From Polytrichum commune (Eukaryota > Streptophyta > Polytrichopsida > Polytrichales > Polytrichaceae), in NCBI GenBank assembly GCA_950295325.1, contig OX485804.1:684001-748000 (forward strand): a DNA stretch of 64,000 nt. The letters are read 5' to 3'. The translations under genes were made by a program, and so were the position numbers. This document shows, piece by piece, positions 10,055-22,177 of this stretch; the stretch's first letter is position 1, and the number at the start of each line of letters is the position of its first letter. A model generated the notes under the pieces. It saw nothing but the letters and a program-made list of their open reading frames with translations, made no database searches and was not told where the DNA came from.

Positions 10055-10935
10055 AGTACCGTTCTTGAAGATCAACAAACACTTCAGGGGAAACTCAAGG
10101 AATTGGACAGAAGCGTAGGCTCTTCAGGGAAACAGTTTCCTTGCAAGATGGTACTTGCTGTGTGAGCTAAAATGCATATTCAAGAGTTGCACACGTGAAG
10201 GCCTGGGCATATGTGGTGCTATAGTGTTGGCCCGGAGTTGGCGAATGAAGCAGGTCAGCTGCATTGGAATTTAAAACCTTTCATCAGCTATGGATCAGGT
10301 GGAACCAGTGTTATGAGAAAGAAAATGACAAGGGCACCCCCTGTGCAGTTAAATAGAAAGAAATGCACATACCTTGACGACAATGACAATTTCCCTGTGA
10401 TCAGAACCACTTCTGGCACCCGGACTCTGTTGTAATATTCTTCTGTTGTCACAAGGACTTACAGAAGCAGCAGCAGTCTTTCATTGCGATGGAGGTTGGC
10501 GATCATGGAGATGAGCTTGCATTGATCAATCATGAAAAGGAGATCTGTAGATTTTGCTGAGATACCAGGGGGCCTCATTCTGCAACGTAGAGCTTGACAT
10601 GGACTGGGGATTCTATGTACATTGCAACCTGTAGATGCTGAATGTGGTAACTGGTAACCAATGAAGCTCTCTGTCCCATAACTCTCAGGCGAATTTGATT
10701 CATTTCTGGTTTGTCAGAAGTTTGATCAGCTCTTTTGGGCATTTTTCTGTTCCTTAATCCACTTGATGAATGACTTGCTTATCCTACGGCAAGTTTTTGG
10801 TCCGCTAATTTTAGGGCGAATTTATCCTCTGGAAAATTTGGGCCTTGCTTGTGGAGCAACATTCAAACCCTTAATAGAGGCCCATGATTGCAGCCAATTT
10901 GGACGAGGCTTGAGAAATACAAATATGTGAGTCCA
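10055..10935 (+). pseudogene. Decayed type-A kinase pseudogene
   Basis: Fragments of the kinase-A protein can be read in order across shifting frames: LEDQQTLQGKLKEL (linker, 10063 on), LHWNLKPFISYGSGG (glycine-loop region, about 10260), VVIFFCCHKDLQKQ then SFIAMEV (about 10432-10495), ALLVEQHSNP with two stops then RP (C-lobe, about 10845), and TRLEKYKYV (about 10900). Many stops and frameshifts make it non-functional. The catalytic-loop part is not recognisable. A sister copy lies inverted at 59075-59965. It is an older relic than the intact paralogues, showing that the kinase cluster has long been turning over. Confidence 0.65.
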
Positions 10936-11072
10936 GAGCCCCGTGCAATTGTTACCATTAGTTTTCTGCTTGGGATCTGAAATTTGCAGGGGAAAGCTAA
11001 TAATTTGTGAAGTACATAGTTGAATTGTTCAGTACTTGAATATGTAGATTGGAGGCTCTTGGCACAAGTATT

Positions 11073-11433
11073 CCACTAAATATGACATTTAGTGTCACAT
11101 GGTATTTAATGCCACTATGGCAACATTTTGGATGACACCTCCTATGAATAAGTTCACAAATATTGTCATGGATGATGGATGAGTTCATCCATTTGCCAAT
11201 ACCCTACCTTCTCTTGTCATGAACTTGTGATGAAGTACTGTCATGGATGATTGTAACTTGGATGAAATAAGTGACAGAAATTGCAACAGTATAAATCTAA
11301 TATCCCCCAAAACATTTACAAGGGAGGACAAATAATGTGGGGTTAGCGTTTAGTGTTGGTGACACTATACGGTGGTTTATAATTAGTATTTGAGCAATTA
11401 GAGTAGATGACCCTAAATATCATATTTAGTGTA
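11073..11433. mobile_element. MITE with long AT-rich terminal inverted repeats (family M1)
   Basis: The left end CCACTAAATATGACATTTAG and the right end, read in reverse complement as ACACTAAATATGATATTTAG, form an imperfect terminal inverted repeat of about 25 bp that is itself internally palindromic. The interior lacks coding capacity. Copies lie at 21807-22177, 39071-39439 and 58544-58910. A target duplication could not be fixed with confidence. Confidence 0.6.
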
Positions 11434-13344
11434 GTTCATACATGTCAACAAGAGAGTCACTGCAAACAGCCCCACCTTGAGTATTTAATGTGTAAGTAGA
11501 CCAATGAAGAGGGAGAATCAGCTGCTAGTTGCAGATGAACCAGTTGAGTTTAAGAAATAACTGGATCAAGTTCAAGATATCAAGAAATTACCGATCATTT
11601 TAAAGTAATCTACAGAATATACTTCAAAATAATAAAGAGTAACCAAACGAATCACAACATGTAACCTGTTTCGACAAGTTGGAGAACGTAGGAATTTGAC
11701 CGGTTATGCCCAAAAGTCCCCCACGGACACTGAAGTGGACACCTGGTGAGCAAGCCCATCGCTCCCTTAAATTTCACTGGGTGCTCTGTGTGGTCTAGTA
11801 AATCAATTGAATAGTTGCAGGCAACTTCATTACCTGGAAATCACTGAGATATGTAGGCAGCCCCATGAACAATATGCCTGCCTTCCATCCCATGTCTGTA
11901 AGGTGGATGGGTCTTCAGTGGCTTGTTTTCTTAATTGGACTTCTATATTTGATTGGTATGTGGTTCGGTGAGGATCGAAGAGCAAACATCATAGAGACAC
12001 ATGTTTAATGTAGAGTGAACTATGTCTTCAAATATGAGTAAGTACTCTACATGCAACAATGAATGTAAGTGGGAGGTTCCATGTATCGAGTTAAGAAAAT
12101 TACAAACATGCATTTCGGATAACCATAACTAAATCAGGGGAGGTTCAATTTTCATTTTGGTTTTTGTAGATGTTCAATTGTAGATTTGCTAGTGCAACAC
12201 GAGTTTTGTTGTTGTAAATCTGAGCGGTAGAAGTTGGGGAACATGAAAAGTGAGCCAAATACCACCCACATACCTTACCCCCTTTGTACGAGACTTGCCT
12301 TTAAGACACTTGTTCGTGGTTATAACTAATTCAAATGTGAAGGTTGAAGGTTTATTGGTAGATCCAAGGCAAGTGTGCACAAATTGATGGGTTACTACTA
12401 ACAGGGAAGCCGAGTTGAGGTTGATGAATGTTTTTTTTTTTATCGTTTACATCCAAAGGTTTGTCAATTTAATAGAGTTCTTCTTTTAGTTAGACTTGTG
12501 ACAATGACAAGAGAAATTCGAGACATATGATGGTTTTGTGACACATATGATGTGCTATGCATATGTATATCACGTCTTATTTTATTCCTTGGGGAATAGT
12601 ATAACTGATAAGTATGGTCAAGATGTCAAACTTGGCAGCCAAATAACTTATATGTTAGTGTGATTAGTTGGCAATTGTAGTAATGGTTAAACAATAGATG
12701 TTCTTTTGGTATTGTTTCATCCAACTAATTATGTAACCATAACAGTTTATGTAAACAATCCATTATGACTTAGCATTGTGATTTGTTACTTTATATTGTT
12801 TAAAATTGTCATAAATGTCAAATATGAGGAGAACAAGGTTTTGTGATGGCTTCACATTCCATGCTTAAATCAGGGCTTACAAATTTATGATGGTCATAGA
12901 TTTGTGCTTTTACCCCCCCCCCCCCCACCCCATTCAAGAAAATTAACAATTGTTTTAGAGAATTTGAGAATATTTTATGATCTAATAAAGAAAAATCAAA
13001 AGATGTCAACATGCAACTGCTTACAACATGTCCAAATGGTTGGACTTGGAAACACTAAGATCTCAACCAATTATGCCAAAAATCTCCCCAACATTGTAGA
13101 AATACATACATTGATATTGGAACTTGATCATTTTTAATCTTATTAGAGATTAAAAATGACCTACTTGCATTTGTGCACACCAATTGCCATGCAAATGTTT
13201 TTGAGTAAGAATCACATGACACAAAACTCAAAAAAATTGCATGTCACATGACACCCGTTAAAAAAAATCATTGTGCCTACTAAAAAAGAAAGAGAATCAA
13301 GTAATAATCACATAATTAGGATGATCCACTTCAAGTTCTATGTT
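11434..13344. other. Long non-coding spacer
   Basis: No gene is supported. TA at 11526-11527 inside GCTGCTAGTTGC is the unoccupied counterpart of the target of a pogo-like copy (its halves now flank 58453 and 63786). From about 12300 the sequence matches 29275 onward in unit 2 and, in reverse, about 48810 and below. A run of about 14 C residues sits at 12913-12926, followed by ACCCC. A weak resemblance of about 13045-13090 to the HeLo-coding part of the kinase was noted but is not claimed. Confidence 0.4.
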
Positions 13345-14030
13345 AATGTGAAGGATATTTTAATTTAGGCTTCATGTGCACCAGTGTCATCTATGAGCAA
13401 CCAGCAAGCCAAACATATTATAATGCAATTTGAAGAGAGGATTCTTGGAGCAAGAGATTTTCGTGAGACAAGTACACCAAATATGATATTTAGTGTTTGA
13501 TTATATTTATTTTTGTTACCACTCTACCCTGCTCAACACTATTTTTCAATTCCTTGGTAATTAGTGTGAGAAGATATGCTATAAGATATGCTCGAATTCT
13601 CCTTTTATCAATGCTATTTTTTTCTTTCGTATCCTTACTAACACTAGATTCAAACATGTAACTTCCACATATTACCATAGTTGATATTTAGTATTTGTTA
13701 CTTACTTTCATAGGGTTATTGACATTTAGTGTATGCATTTGTATTAAGTATATCCAACACTAAATGTCAAATTTAGTGTAGTTCTACATCTTTGCCTACA
13801 TAATTTTGGAAGGCGAGGTTCTCAAAGGTCAACAAACACTTCAAAAAAATACTCGACAAACTTGCAGTGAACAACAACCCAACTATTGTAGCCGATACAA
13901 TGATCAAATGCCTTCCAAATTACTAGTCATGGACAATATGAAATTCACACGTGCAAGTGGAAGGACTGAATGGGCATGCTTGGGCATGTCTATTATATTG
14001 ATGTGGGTGTTGGAAATGTAAGGAACTTTC
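13345..14030 (+). pseudogene. Decayed type-A kinase N-terminal fragment, split by a MITE
   Basis: Readable pieces match the HeLo-like end and linker of the type-A kinases: IYEQ...ASQTYY and the DNA GAGAGGATTCTTGGAG before the MITE, then EGEVLKGQQTLQK after it, and in the unit 2 copy IKCLANY. Ordering and spacing are as in the intact gene at about 4795-5115. Stops and frameshifts abound. The MITE at 13473-13780 interrupts the stretch that reads CGTGAGTCGATTTCTACATT in the intact gene. Sister copies are at 30330-31040 and, partly, 47245-47760 (minus). Confidence 0.65.
13473..13780. mobile_element. MITE (family M2) inside the kinase relic
   Basis: The ends TACACCAAATATGATATTTA and, in reverse complement, TACACTAAATTTGACATTTA form terminal inverted repeats closely like those of family M1, but the element is shorter (about 308 bp) and has a different interior. 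No open frame of note. Copies are at 30459-30782 and 47315-47639. The host sequence on either side rejoins as kinase relic. Confidence 0.6.
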
Positions 14031-14576
14031 CTTTGGCAATTTAGCAACACATTGGCAATCAAGGGGTTGGCATTATTGAAAGTAAAACATGTTCATGTGC
14101 ACATTGAAAGTAAAGCATGTCATGGTGCAAAGTGCCCACAAGGTTGTACTTAAGTGTCGTTCACCAACATCTAACGGTGGGTTTATGTGAGGATTCTAGA
14201 TCAAAGAAACTCCAAAATCGAGCAATCCTATCGGTTAAGAGTAAAATTTTGCACCTAAAGAGTTTACAATGAGACACGAGTCCAAAGCATGAGAAACCAT
14301 AGTGGTGCTAATGCAACACCAATAATATCTTGTCAACACATGTTGGTTTCAATTCAAGAAAACTCGACCCAATTTGATAAACCAAACTTCAAACTTGAAG
14401 GAAGATCCAATAAGGGGAGTTTCAAATTGCAGATTTCTTGGAGCCAAACCCTGCCCTAAGTTTGATTTCACATTGGATCCAATGTAACTTGTTGTGGACC
14501 ATAAGTGAGCAAAATAAAATCATCTCCAGCCTAGTGGGAATGGTTGTAAATGTAAACAAGTGTAACCTAGCGTACA
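14031..14576. other. Spacer between kinase relic and MULE-like element
   Basis: Matches 31041-31581 in unit 2. No conserved open frame, RNA gene or regulatory motif is recognised. Confidence 0.4.
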
Positions 14577-15958
14577 CCTCAAAATGGGCGGGGATTCGTG
14601 GCACTCAACTAAAGTCATCCGGTAACAAAAATCCGATGAGTCCATCAAGAAGTTTGGATGGAGCTTATTTTACTGAACGCCTCCAAGTTGGCATGTAAGA
14701 GCATTTTCTTCCTCATAGCTATTGTGAATTATTAGCTATATTGTAAATAACAATTAGTTGGCAAGGGGCAATGATGTGGCCTTGGATGCTCTAAGCCTAT
14801 TTTCTAACCTCCCATGAGTTGTTTCCAAGGCCATGATGTGGCTTTGAATTCCACATGATTATTTTGATAAATATCGCAAGATATCAATGTGTGCAACATA
14901 TAATTATGACATGTTGTCATAGACATTTTTTGTTTATTCATAATTCATTTATTTTTCACGGGTGTGATTGCTCAAATTTTGTAATATGTCAAAATAATAT
15001 AGATCACCTTATGGTAAACTGGTGAACTCAAAAGATAATTCAATATTGTTATTATTATTATGTAATGAAATTTATTTGACAATAATTAATATACATCATG
15101 CGTTTTTAAAGATTATACAACATATGATGAGGATAAAATATTACAATAATTCAAATAGGTTATAGTCAGAACCTTATGATCTTTTGAGTATACCCCATCC
15201 ATAATGTTGTCCCACAAGTCTAATTCCAAATAACATACAATCTTTTTATACCTCATATTATATTACTTAAAAAACAAAATTGATTTTTATATAATATTTT
15301 GTTATATGTTTGATATTCTATCTTCATTGTTTCATTTTGGTCATCTTATGAACACTTGCACTAATCTATCATTAGGATAACAAAGTTAACACATGTAAAT
15401 GGTAGGTCACAAAATTATAACGTCAATGTTAATGAGGATTTTGTAATGTTCAAGACCTCCAATTTAATTATGTGCTTCATTGATGGTTTCACTTTTGGAA
15501 TGAAATCCCAATCAATTGTTTATTTACTATTTGGGAGTGCACATATATATTGGATTTTAGACATTGAAGGTGAAGTGCACTCAATATGGGATCTGTAGTC
15601 AACCAACCTTCAAGAATGCAAGGGCAATGTTTTTTTTGAAGTTGGACGGGATGGGCAACAATTTTTGGTTGGGTTCAAAAAATTCTTTTAAAAATAACTA
15701 GACTAGTACTGATAGGTTGGCAACGCATGATGCATCTACTTGCTTTTATACAAGGCAATTTTTTATTTTTATGTATAACCCCCTTTCTATTATTGCCTTA
15801 AGGATTAGATTAGACTAGGATCATTTAGAACTACTAAAACTTGGTATTTTTGAAACCCTTGAGACAAGAAGCCAATGACGTAAGGTAGTGTCTAAAGTGG
15901 GAATGAACTCTCACTAATGAAAATACATGAGTGCCACGAATCCCCGGCCCCTCAAAAT
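14577..15958. mobile_element. Non-autonomous MULE-like element with 9-bp target duplication
   Basis: The 1364-bp body (14586-15949) is bounded by the 9-bp direct repeat CCTCAAAAT (14577-14585 and 15950-15958). Its termini are about 22-bp inverted repeats; the right end reads inward GGCCGGGGATTCGTGG, and the left end has a C to G change at its third base. A 9-bp target duplication points to the Mutator superfamily; hAT would normally give 8. No transposase is encoded. The unit 2 copy (31591-32995) has perfect 22-bp ends, so insertion preceded the duplication. Confidence 0.75.
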
Positions 15959-16424
15959 AGGGTAAGTGACACTATTATGCATGGGACACTAAATACCATA
16001 AATACCATAGATTGTGTACTACTATTGCATAAGTAATGAACATTCCCACTTCATTAGGTAGAAGATGGTGAAGTTAACTCTTGAGTGTTCCAAAGGTGGA
16101 CCACATTGGACCTCTCCATACATAAATACATGCCGTATTGAAACTATACACTTTTACTTCTAACTGATTATGTAAAAAAAAAATGACCTTGTCAAATGCA
16201 CTTATTGAATCAGTTGAATACATTGATGTAATTGAAAATTTAAGTTCAAATTTTGCAACTTGGGTGCCCTTGGATGCAAATACATACGTTGTATTTTTAT
16301 CATCAGTGAACATGTGGGTTTATTTTGTGCTTAACATAAGGTGGGCAGGAAGGAGCCTCCGCCTGGACGCGACACAGTGCCGAGGCCGGCCGGCCGGCTT
16401 CCGACAATCCCTTCAGAACATGAT
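15959..16424. other. Spacer upstream of the type-B kinase block
   Basis: No gene is supported. It ends in a GC-rich patch with GGCCGGCCGGCCGG near 16384, which is also present in unit 2 near 33452. A short frame here is longer in one unit than the other and is not conserved as protein. Confidence 0.4.
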
Positions 16425-17470
16425 TTTGATGCATGGCTTCTTGCTTGCGGTGGTAGCGTCATCCTCTCACTGTTTTCCCTCTTGCTGCCACGTAGGTGCA
16501 ACTTCGGCAAAGTGACCACGTAATTGATGCAGTTTGCAACTCACAAGGGTTTGGAATTCTAGTCAGCTTCGCTCTACGGCCTCCTGGGAAGGACCGGGTA
16601 TGTACTCTTCCTTCTGCACAATAGTTCCGATCTAATTTAAGTTGCCCACCAGAGCGTCATAGCAGATTATTGGTTTGATGAGGTTACGTTATTGATATGG
16701 TGCTCCAGTTGTTTCTGGAAGGTGGTCCCATAGGATTTAAGAAGACAAGAGGTGGACCCAATCAATGTGCACATTCAACTCCTTATGGTGGTTATGGTAT
16801 AACTGGATTCGATATCAAAATTGACAATGTGTAAGTGGACCATGTAAAGAATCTTCACTATGTTCAAATTGTAGACATGGTTACAGCTTATAGCCACAGT
16901 TTTCTTCTTGCAAAGATTGCAGTTTGGTGTTGAATGACGCTCATAGGTGAAGTGAGCTGTAGCCCCAAGTTGAAGTGCATACAAGTCTACATTCTGAGAG
17001 TTTCAACGTGATTGTGCTGTAGAGTGCTGTGGAGGGGACCCCATCTCTCTCTCCCTCCCCTTAAGTTTCCTGGAAAAATAGGTTGTTTGTGAACTACTAT
17101 GCAAAACCCCACGGATCGGAGCAAGAAGTGTTTGCCGAGGTCGAATGTCCGTGCAGGCCGACTTATTTTAAGGTTTTTGTGGGGATATAAAGTTGTGACC
17201 CCACTTGTTAGGGATTCTTGTAGGGAATAGTGAACAGGTAGAAGGGGACGAGCACGCGTATCGCGAAATTAGACGCTTGCCGGATGGAAAGGCAACCCAA
17301 GGAATCGGCGGGCAGAGAGGGAAGGGGTGCCCTTTGAAGCGCTTCTCTTGTCGACAGGATATCTTCAAAATTCGCGGTGTTAATGGAATAGTGGAACTGA
17401 AGGCTGGAGTTTTATCGCTGTTATTGCCTCTACTTTCTATTCAACGAGTAGGTCTCCATTGGGCCCAAAA
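16425..17470 (+). promoter_or_regulatory. Upstream and leader region of type-B kinase (copy 1)
   Basis: Positions 16425-16960 are recognisably homologous to the block upstream of type-A kinases (3050-3700), including the splice-donor-like GG|GTATGT at 16597/16598. Closer to the gene, GATATAAAG at 17184-17192 is a TATA-like element about 280 bp before the start codon and is kept in the other unit at 34254-34262. Which of the two marks the real transcription start is not decidable from sequence. Confidence 0.45.
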
Positions 17471-19099
17471 ATGTCAACCTGTGGGAGCTGGTTGTTTCAT
17501 GCCATTGAACTTTGTTCCAGTTCTTCTCTTGAACCAGATTACTTGAAACTCTCTCTTGACTGTGTGCAAGATATCAAGAATGTGTTATGTGCTGGTCATG
17601 AATTGCAATTAAACGGGAGGCAGTGTCAGGATCTTGCTTCGAAGCTTGAAATTTTCGTGGAGAAGATGCAAAACCTAGTCTTAAATGTTGAAGCATCAGG
17701 TTTGAGATCCTTTTATCCAGCTTTGAGGAACATGTACAGAGTCTCGGAGAAAGCGAAGTTGCTTGTCAATGACTGCTGCAAAGAAGATTGGTGTAGAGAA
17801 TGCATGTTTCAGATCCAGAATGAAGAAGCATTTGGAGAGATTTTGCGGGAGATAGGGTTATGCGACGAGCAAGCTAAAGCTATAACAATGCTTGGCCAAT
17901 TGAAAGAGCAGAATCGAGTCAAAGATCTCGGTCTGCCTTCAACAATTTCACCCGCATCGGAGACAAATGACCTGGTTCTAGAAGATCGACGTACATTGAA
18001 GGAGAGACTTCAAGACATGGTCAAAAGCAGCACCTCATCAGATAAGCACCTTGTGAGATTCATGTTGAGAAAACTTGAAGTTTGCTCTGCAGAGCAAAGG
18101 ATTGAGAATTTGGACCCATCTGATCCAATAAGTTTGGGTACCATTTCAGATCTGCAAGATACACAGGACAATGCATTGTTGGGCAAACAGGAACTGGCGT
18201 CTAGAGTGCAAAGAATTGAGAATGTGGGCCTGTCTGATGCAATAGATTTGGGTTCAGATTCAGAATTGCAACATGCATGGGAGAATTCCAACTTAAAAGT
18301 GATTGGAAAGGGAGCACATGGAGCTGTTTTGTCCATCAAATGGCATGGCATCCCCTGCGCCAAGAAGGTATTTGAAGTGAAGGCCAGTGAAATTTTTCAG
18401 GGGGAAGCAGCTGTGCTGAGACGCCTCAACCACCCGAACATTGCCAAGTTCTTCTTTTGTGGCACTGAAAACCAGCACTGTTTCATTGCGATGGAGCTAA
18501 TGCATATGAGTCTGCATGAATAGATCAAGGAACGTAAAGGAAGGCCATTTTCGACTGATGTAGCAATAAACATCATTTTGCAAATCGCGAATGCAATGTA
18601 CTATCTACATAAACAGGGGATTGCACATCGTGACCTCAAATCACTTAACGTGGTGATCAACAAAGTGTCAACCACTCCACACCCTGGTGACAAATTTCAG
18701 GTGAAGTTGGTTGATTTTGGGTTGTCAAAGACAAAGGTGGAAGCTTCCAGGTCCAACTCAGTGTCTATAGAGAATTGTGGCACCACAGCATATAGAGCAC
18801 CAGAGGTGTTTTCCAAGGGAGATGATCCTGGAAAGGTGGTTTGGTTCAAGGCGGATGTATATAGTTTTTCTTTGATCTGCTCAGCAATTTTGTCCTTGAA
18901 GGAGCCCTTTGAAGGTGTAGACACGAAGACCTTGTTTGACGAGCTGTGCAAGGGTCTGAGGCCACGTCTCCCACAAGATTGCCCCAAAGAGTTGGCTGCA
19001 CTCGTGGAAGAATGTTGGAATGCAGAACCTAAGTTACGACCCAGTTTTCTAGCCATTCGCACAAGGCTGGAGAAACTTGTTTTCCCGAGTGAGAATTGA
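17471..19099 (+). pseudogene. Type-B HeLo-like kinase, broken by a nonsense codon
   Basis: The frame starts at ATG 17471 (MSTCGSWLFHAI) and aligns throughout with the intact type-B protein at 34540-36189. It stops at TAG 18521-18523, where the intact copy has TTG (Leu) in SLHKLIQERKGRPF. The frame then continues open to 19099 with HRDLKSLN, DFGLSK and YRAPEVF all present. The stop cuts the kinase between the hinge and the catalytic loop, leaving HeLo-like region, linker and N-lobe (350 residues). It could be a recent pseudogene or a truncated HeLo-linker protein. The rest of the sequence has hardly decayed, so the loss looks young. The linker carries two related segments each starting QRIEN. 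Confidence 0.8.
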
Positions 19100-21806
19100 T
19101 CCTATGTGCAACCAGACTAATTACTCCTAACTGCAAATGCTCCAGAGAAGACAACAGTAGTCGAGGTAACCATCATTGATTAATTTCCTTATTATGTTTG
19201 TTTTCCCACTAGGTCAATTCCATGTAAAAATGGTTGGATTGGTTCAAAGTTAGATATTTATTATCAGTGATACGTTGTGCTCTGCCAAACCTTCTGTTGG
19301 TTATTGTTAACTCAGTGAATGCTACCTTAATGTTTGTTGATTAATACAATATTTACATTTCACAATCGTCCAATGTAATGAGATTAAATCATACCTTGAT
19401 TATTTGCACCTAGTACTTAGGGCCACTTTACACTATGGCCAAGTGTCATGACCATGAAATTGTGAGGGACCGGGGTCCTTGAAACTCATTTGAAGGCCGT
19501 ACCATGGAAACTGAAACTGGATTTGGTGTGGTCACGGGCCTTCAAGTGTAATGTAAAGACATAGTATGCGACTGGGCTATCCACCGTACGTCATTCCATT
19601 ACCATCTTTTTCATGTAGGCCCTTCTACACAATGAGGTATAATAGATCAAGAGTTGCAAGATCTTGAATAGTCATGGTCTTCCGGAACTGTGGTTTGAGG
19701 TAGGCTTCACGCAAAAGTCGGTAGATCATGTAAAATTATCCTGTTAATGCCATGTAGGCTTCCAATGTAGGTTCAATCATTCAAACTCCCTTGGCCCCTT
19801 AGGCCCTCGAGCTTTAGTAGTAATGTGCGCAGGCTCATACAAACAGTAAAGAACTGCAGAAAATAATCTAGACTTGGATATGAGTGGGTGGCCTTCCTAA
19901 ACATAAATTGCTCATACAAGGAGATGTTCACCTCTACTTGTTTGGCTCGTACTTTCCCCACTATTTGTTTAAGCTTACAAAGCTTACGAGGGATATGGAG
20001 GAGATGTTTCGATGGAATTAGAATTTGGATCAGATTCTCCACTTGTAATTTTGGTCTGAAGAATTTATACTGAAACAAAACCACCAGCCCTTGAGACAAG
20101 AAAACTTTACGAAGACTTCTCACCTGCACATTCAGAAAACATAGATGTATTAGGCCCGGCAGGTTTTTCACAATTCCGTATGTGCAACAATTTCCGAGCA
20201 TCAAGGCAATCTACTTTGTAACGGTTCCAAGAGATTATCCCACAATCAGTTCAACCTGCGTTGGTGATAGATCCTTGATGATATATTCTTGCAAACCAAT
20301 TGAGCACCTTGCAGTCTTACCTGCTAATTTGTAGGGAGGTTCAAAAGAATGCAAGTTTGCCGAAAGTATGGCAAACTAAGCTCTAGAGAACATGAAATTG
20401 CTTATATGTGGAAGGGTTGCGACACACAACTTGCAAGTTTGATGGCCCAAGGTAAATGAATTTGGACCCTTACATGCGCATAAAATGGTGGAGCTCAGGT
20501 TCCTTCTTTTTTGGAGTGATTTGAGACCATGAAACATGAATACTCTACAAGTTTGAGTTCAAAACATGACCTTGAATACCAATCAAAACAAAAGCAAGGA
20601 CCAATCTTGAGACAAAGCTCCACCACAAAAGACACATGTAAGGATGCATAATCATTTACCAAGGCCCACCAAATTTGCAAGCTTGAGCTTGTGCTCAAAG
20701 TTTGTGCATGGCAAGGTTATTAACAATTAATTGGTCAAGTACATAAGTTCCACTTCACCATTTGTTGCCTTCCATCCTCTCATGTTGTAGAAACAAACAC
20801 TTGTTAGACAACCTCCACACCAACCGCCACAATGAAGAAATACATGCACTAGCTAAGAACCTATCGGTGCATCCCACCACAAGTTGCTTCACACTCATAA
20901 GTGTTGGCAAATTCAAAAATTATGCACCTAGTGTTTCAAAAGTGGCATTTGGATACATTTATGTGAGTCCACTAGGATTGATTTGCAGCTGATGACATGA
21001 CAAATGATGCATGCACCTGTTGGCAGGGATGGAGGTTTCATGTTGTCAATCTCAAACCACATCCTCGGGCTTATCCTTTGCCCCTCGCCTGCCTTACTTT
21101 CCCACTCCTTTGCATGTAATGGACGCCTCACATGACTCGATTCTAACACCTTCTAATGCCTCATATTAGTTAGTGGTAGGGGGCCCCACCTTTCCATATT
21201 AGTTCTCCAGTTTGCACACATAAGTAGTGTGACAATTTGTTTTCCTCTATGTACACGTTGTTGTAGTAGCATGTATACTTTGGTTTTATGATTGCAAGAT
21301 GTCAATGTTGTAAGGTAGTATGGGATGTGTAGATGTTAAGGTGCGAGTAAAGGTAAAGGGTGTTGTGTATCCTTATGTTGGTCCTTTGTATGGTGAAGTT
21401 TGTAAGATTACATTTGATAGAAAATATTTTGTTTCTAGAAAAACATTTGCATAGACGTGTGGACTCTGCAACATTGGTCTTCACAACACCCAAAAGGCTA
21501 TTCATATAGGTCTTCATTGCACCAAAATAAAGGTCACAACTTTGTTTAGCCCTCTTATAAACAAACATGGCTATATGTATACTCACTCAAAGGACGAGGA
21601 GCTCATTGCTAGAGTGGAAAGAAATAAATGATTACACACCAAAAGTCAGGTGGAAAAGGTTGGGATGGCACAACCCCATACTACTTGCCATACATGTGAT
21701 GGCCAAGCATTTTACCTAGGTTAGTGTTTTGTGACATGGCATCTAAAATAGGTATAAGATATACGTACATGTTTACTAACTTGGAAGGGGGGGCTTAAGG
21801 TGGGAT
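19100..21806. other. 3' flank and long spacer after type-B kinase (unit 1)
   Basis: No supported gene. A minus-strand frame of 143 codons at 19773-20204 is split by a frameshift in the unit 2 counterpart (36842-37272), so it is not kept as protein. Relative to unit 2, about 210 bp has been deleted near 20775, with CCTC at the junction. Confidence 0.45.
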
Positions 21807-22177
21807 CTACACTATTTAAAATCATATGGTATTTTAGGTCATTGTGAAAACTTTTCTAGTGACACATTTTATGAATAAGTTTACAAGTATTGTCATCCCA
21901 ACTTACTCTTTGTTCATTCAAATGCCAATCATTCAGAGTTTTTTTAATATATTTTGCAACTTCACATTTATGTGATGAGATATTGTCATGTATGATTGAA
22001 TTTTGGATGAAAAATCATTTTGTGAGTGACAATTTTTACAAATACTGTAAATATGTAATGCCCAATTTCTTTTCACAAGGAATGACAAATGATGTTAGGT
22101 TTACAATTAGTGTTGGTGACACTACATGGGCAGCAAGACAATAGAATTGGTGACTCTAAATTTAATACTTAACTGTA
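21807..22177. mobile_element. MITE, family M1 (second copy)
   Basis: Same interior blocks as the copy at 11073-11433: a GAATAAGTTTACAAG...TTGTCAT stretch, TTGTCATGTATGATTG, and TTAGTGTTGGTGACACTA near the right end. The ends are degenerate versions of CTACACTAAAT. The orientation matches that at 11073. It is also present in unit 2 at 39071-39439. Confidence 0.55.

Noticed and set aside
13040-13095. Possible extension of the kinase relic into HeLo-coding sequence (GATCTC...CAAT..TGCCAAA).
   Set aside because: Similarity to GATCTCTGTACAAAACTTGTC is too patchy to claim by eye.
19773-20204. 143-codon minus-strand frame downstream of the first type-B kinase.
   Set aside because: The unit 2 counterpart is split by a one-base difference (CTTACGAGGG versus CTTAGAGGG), so the frame is not maintained.
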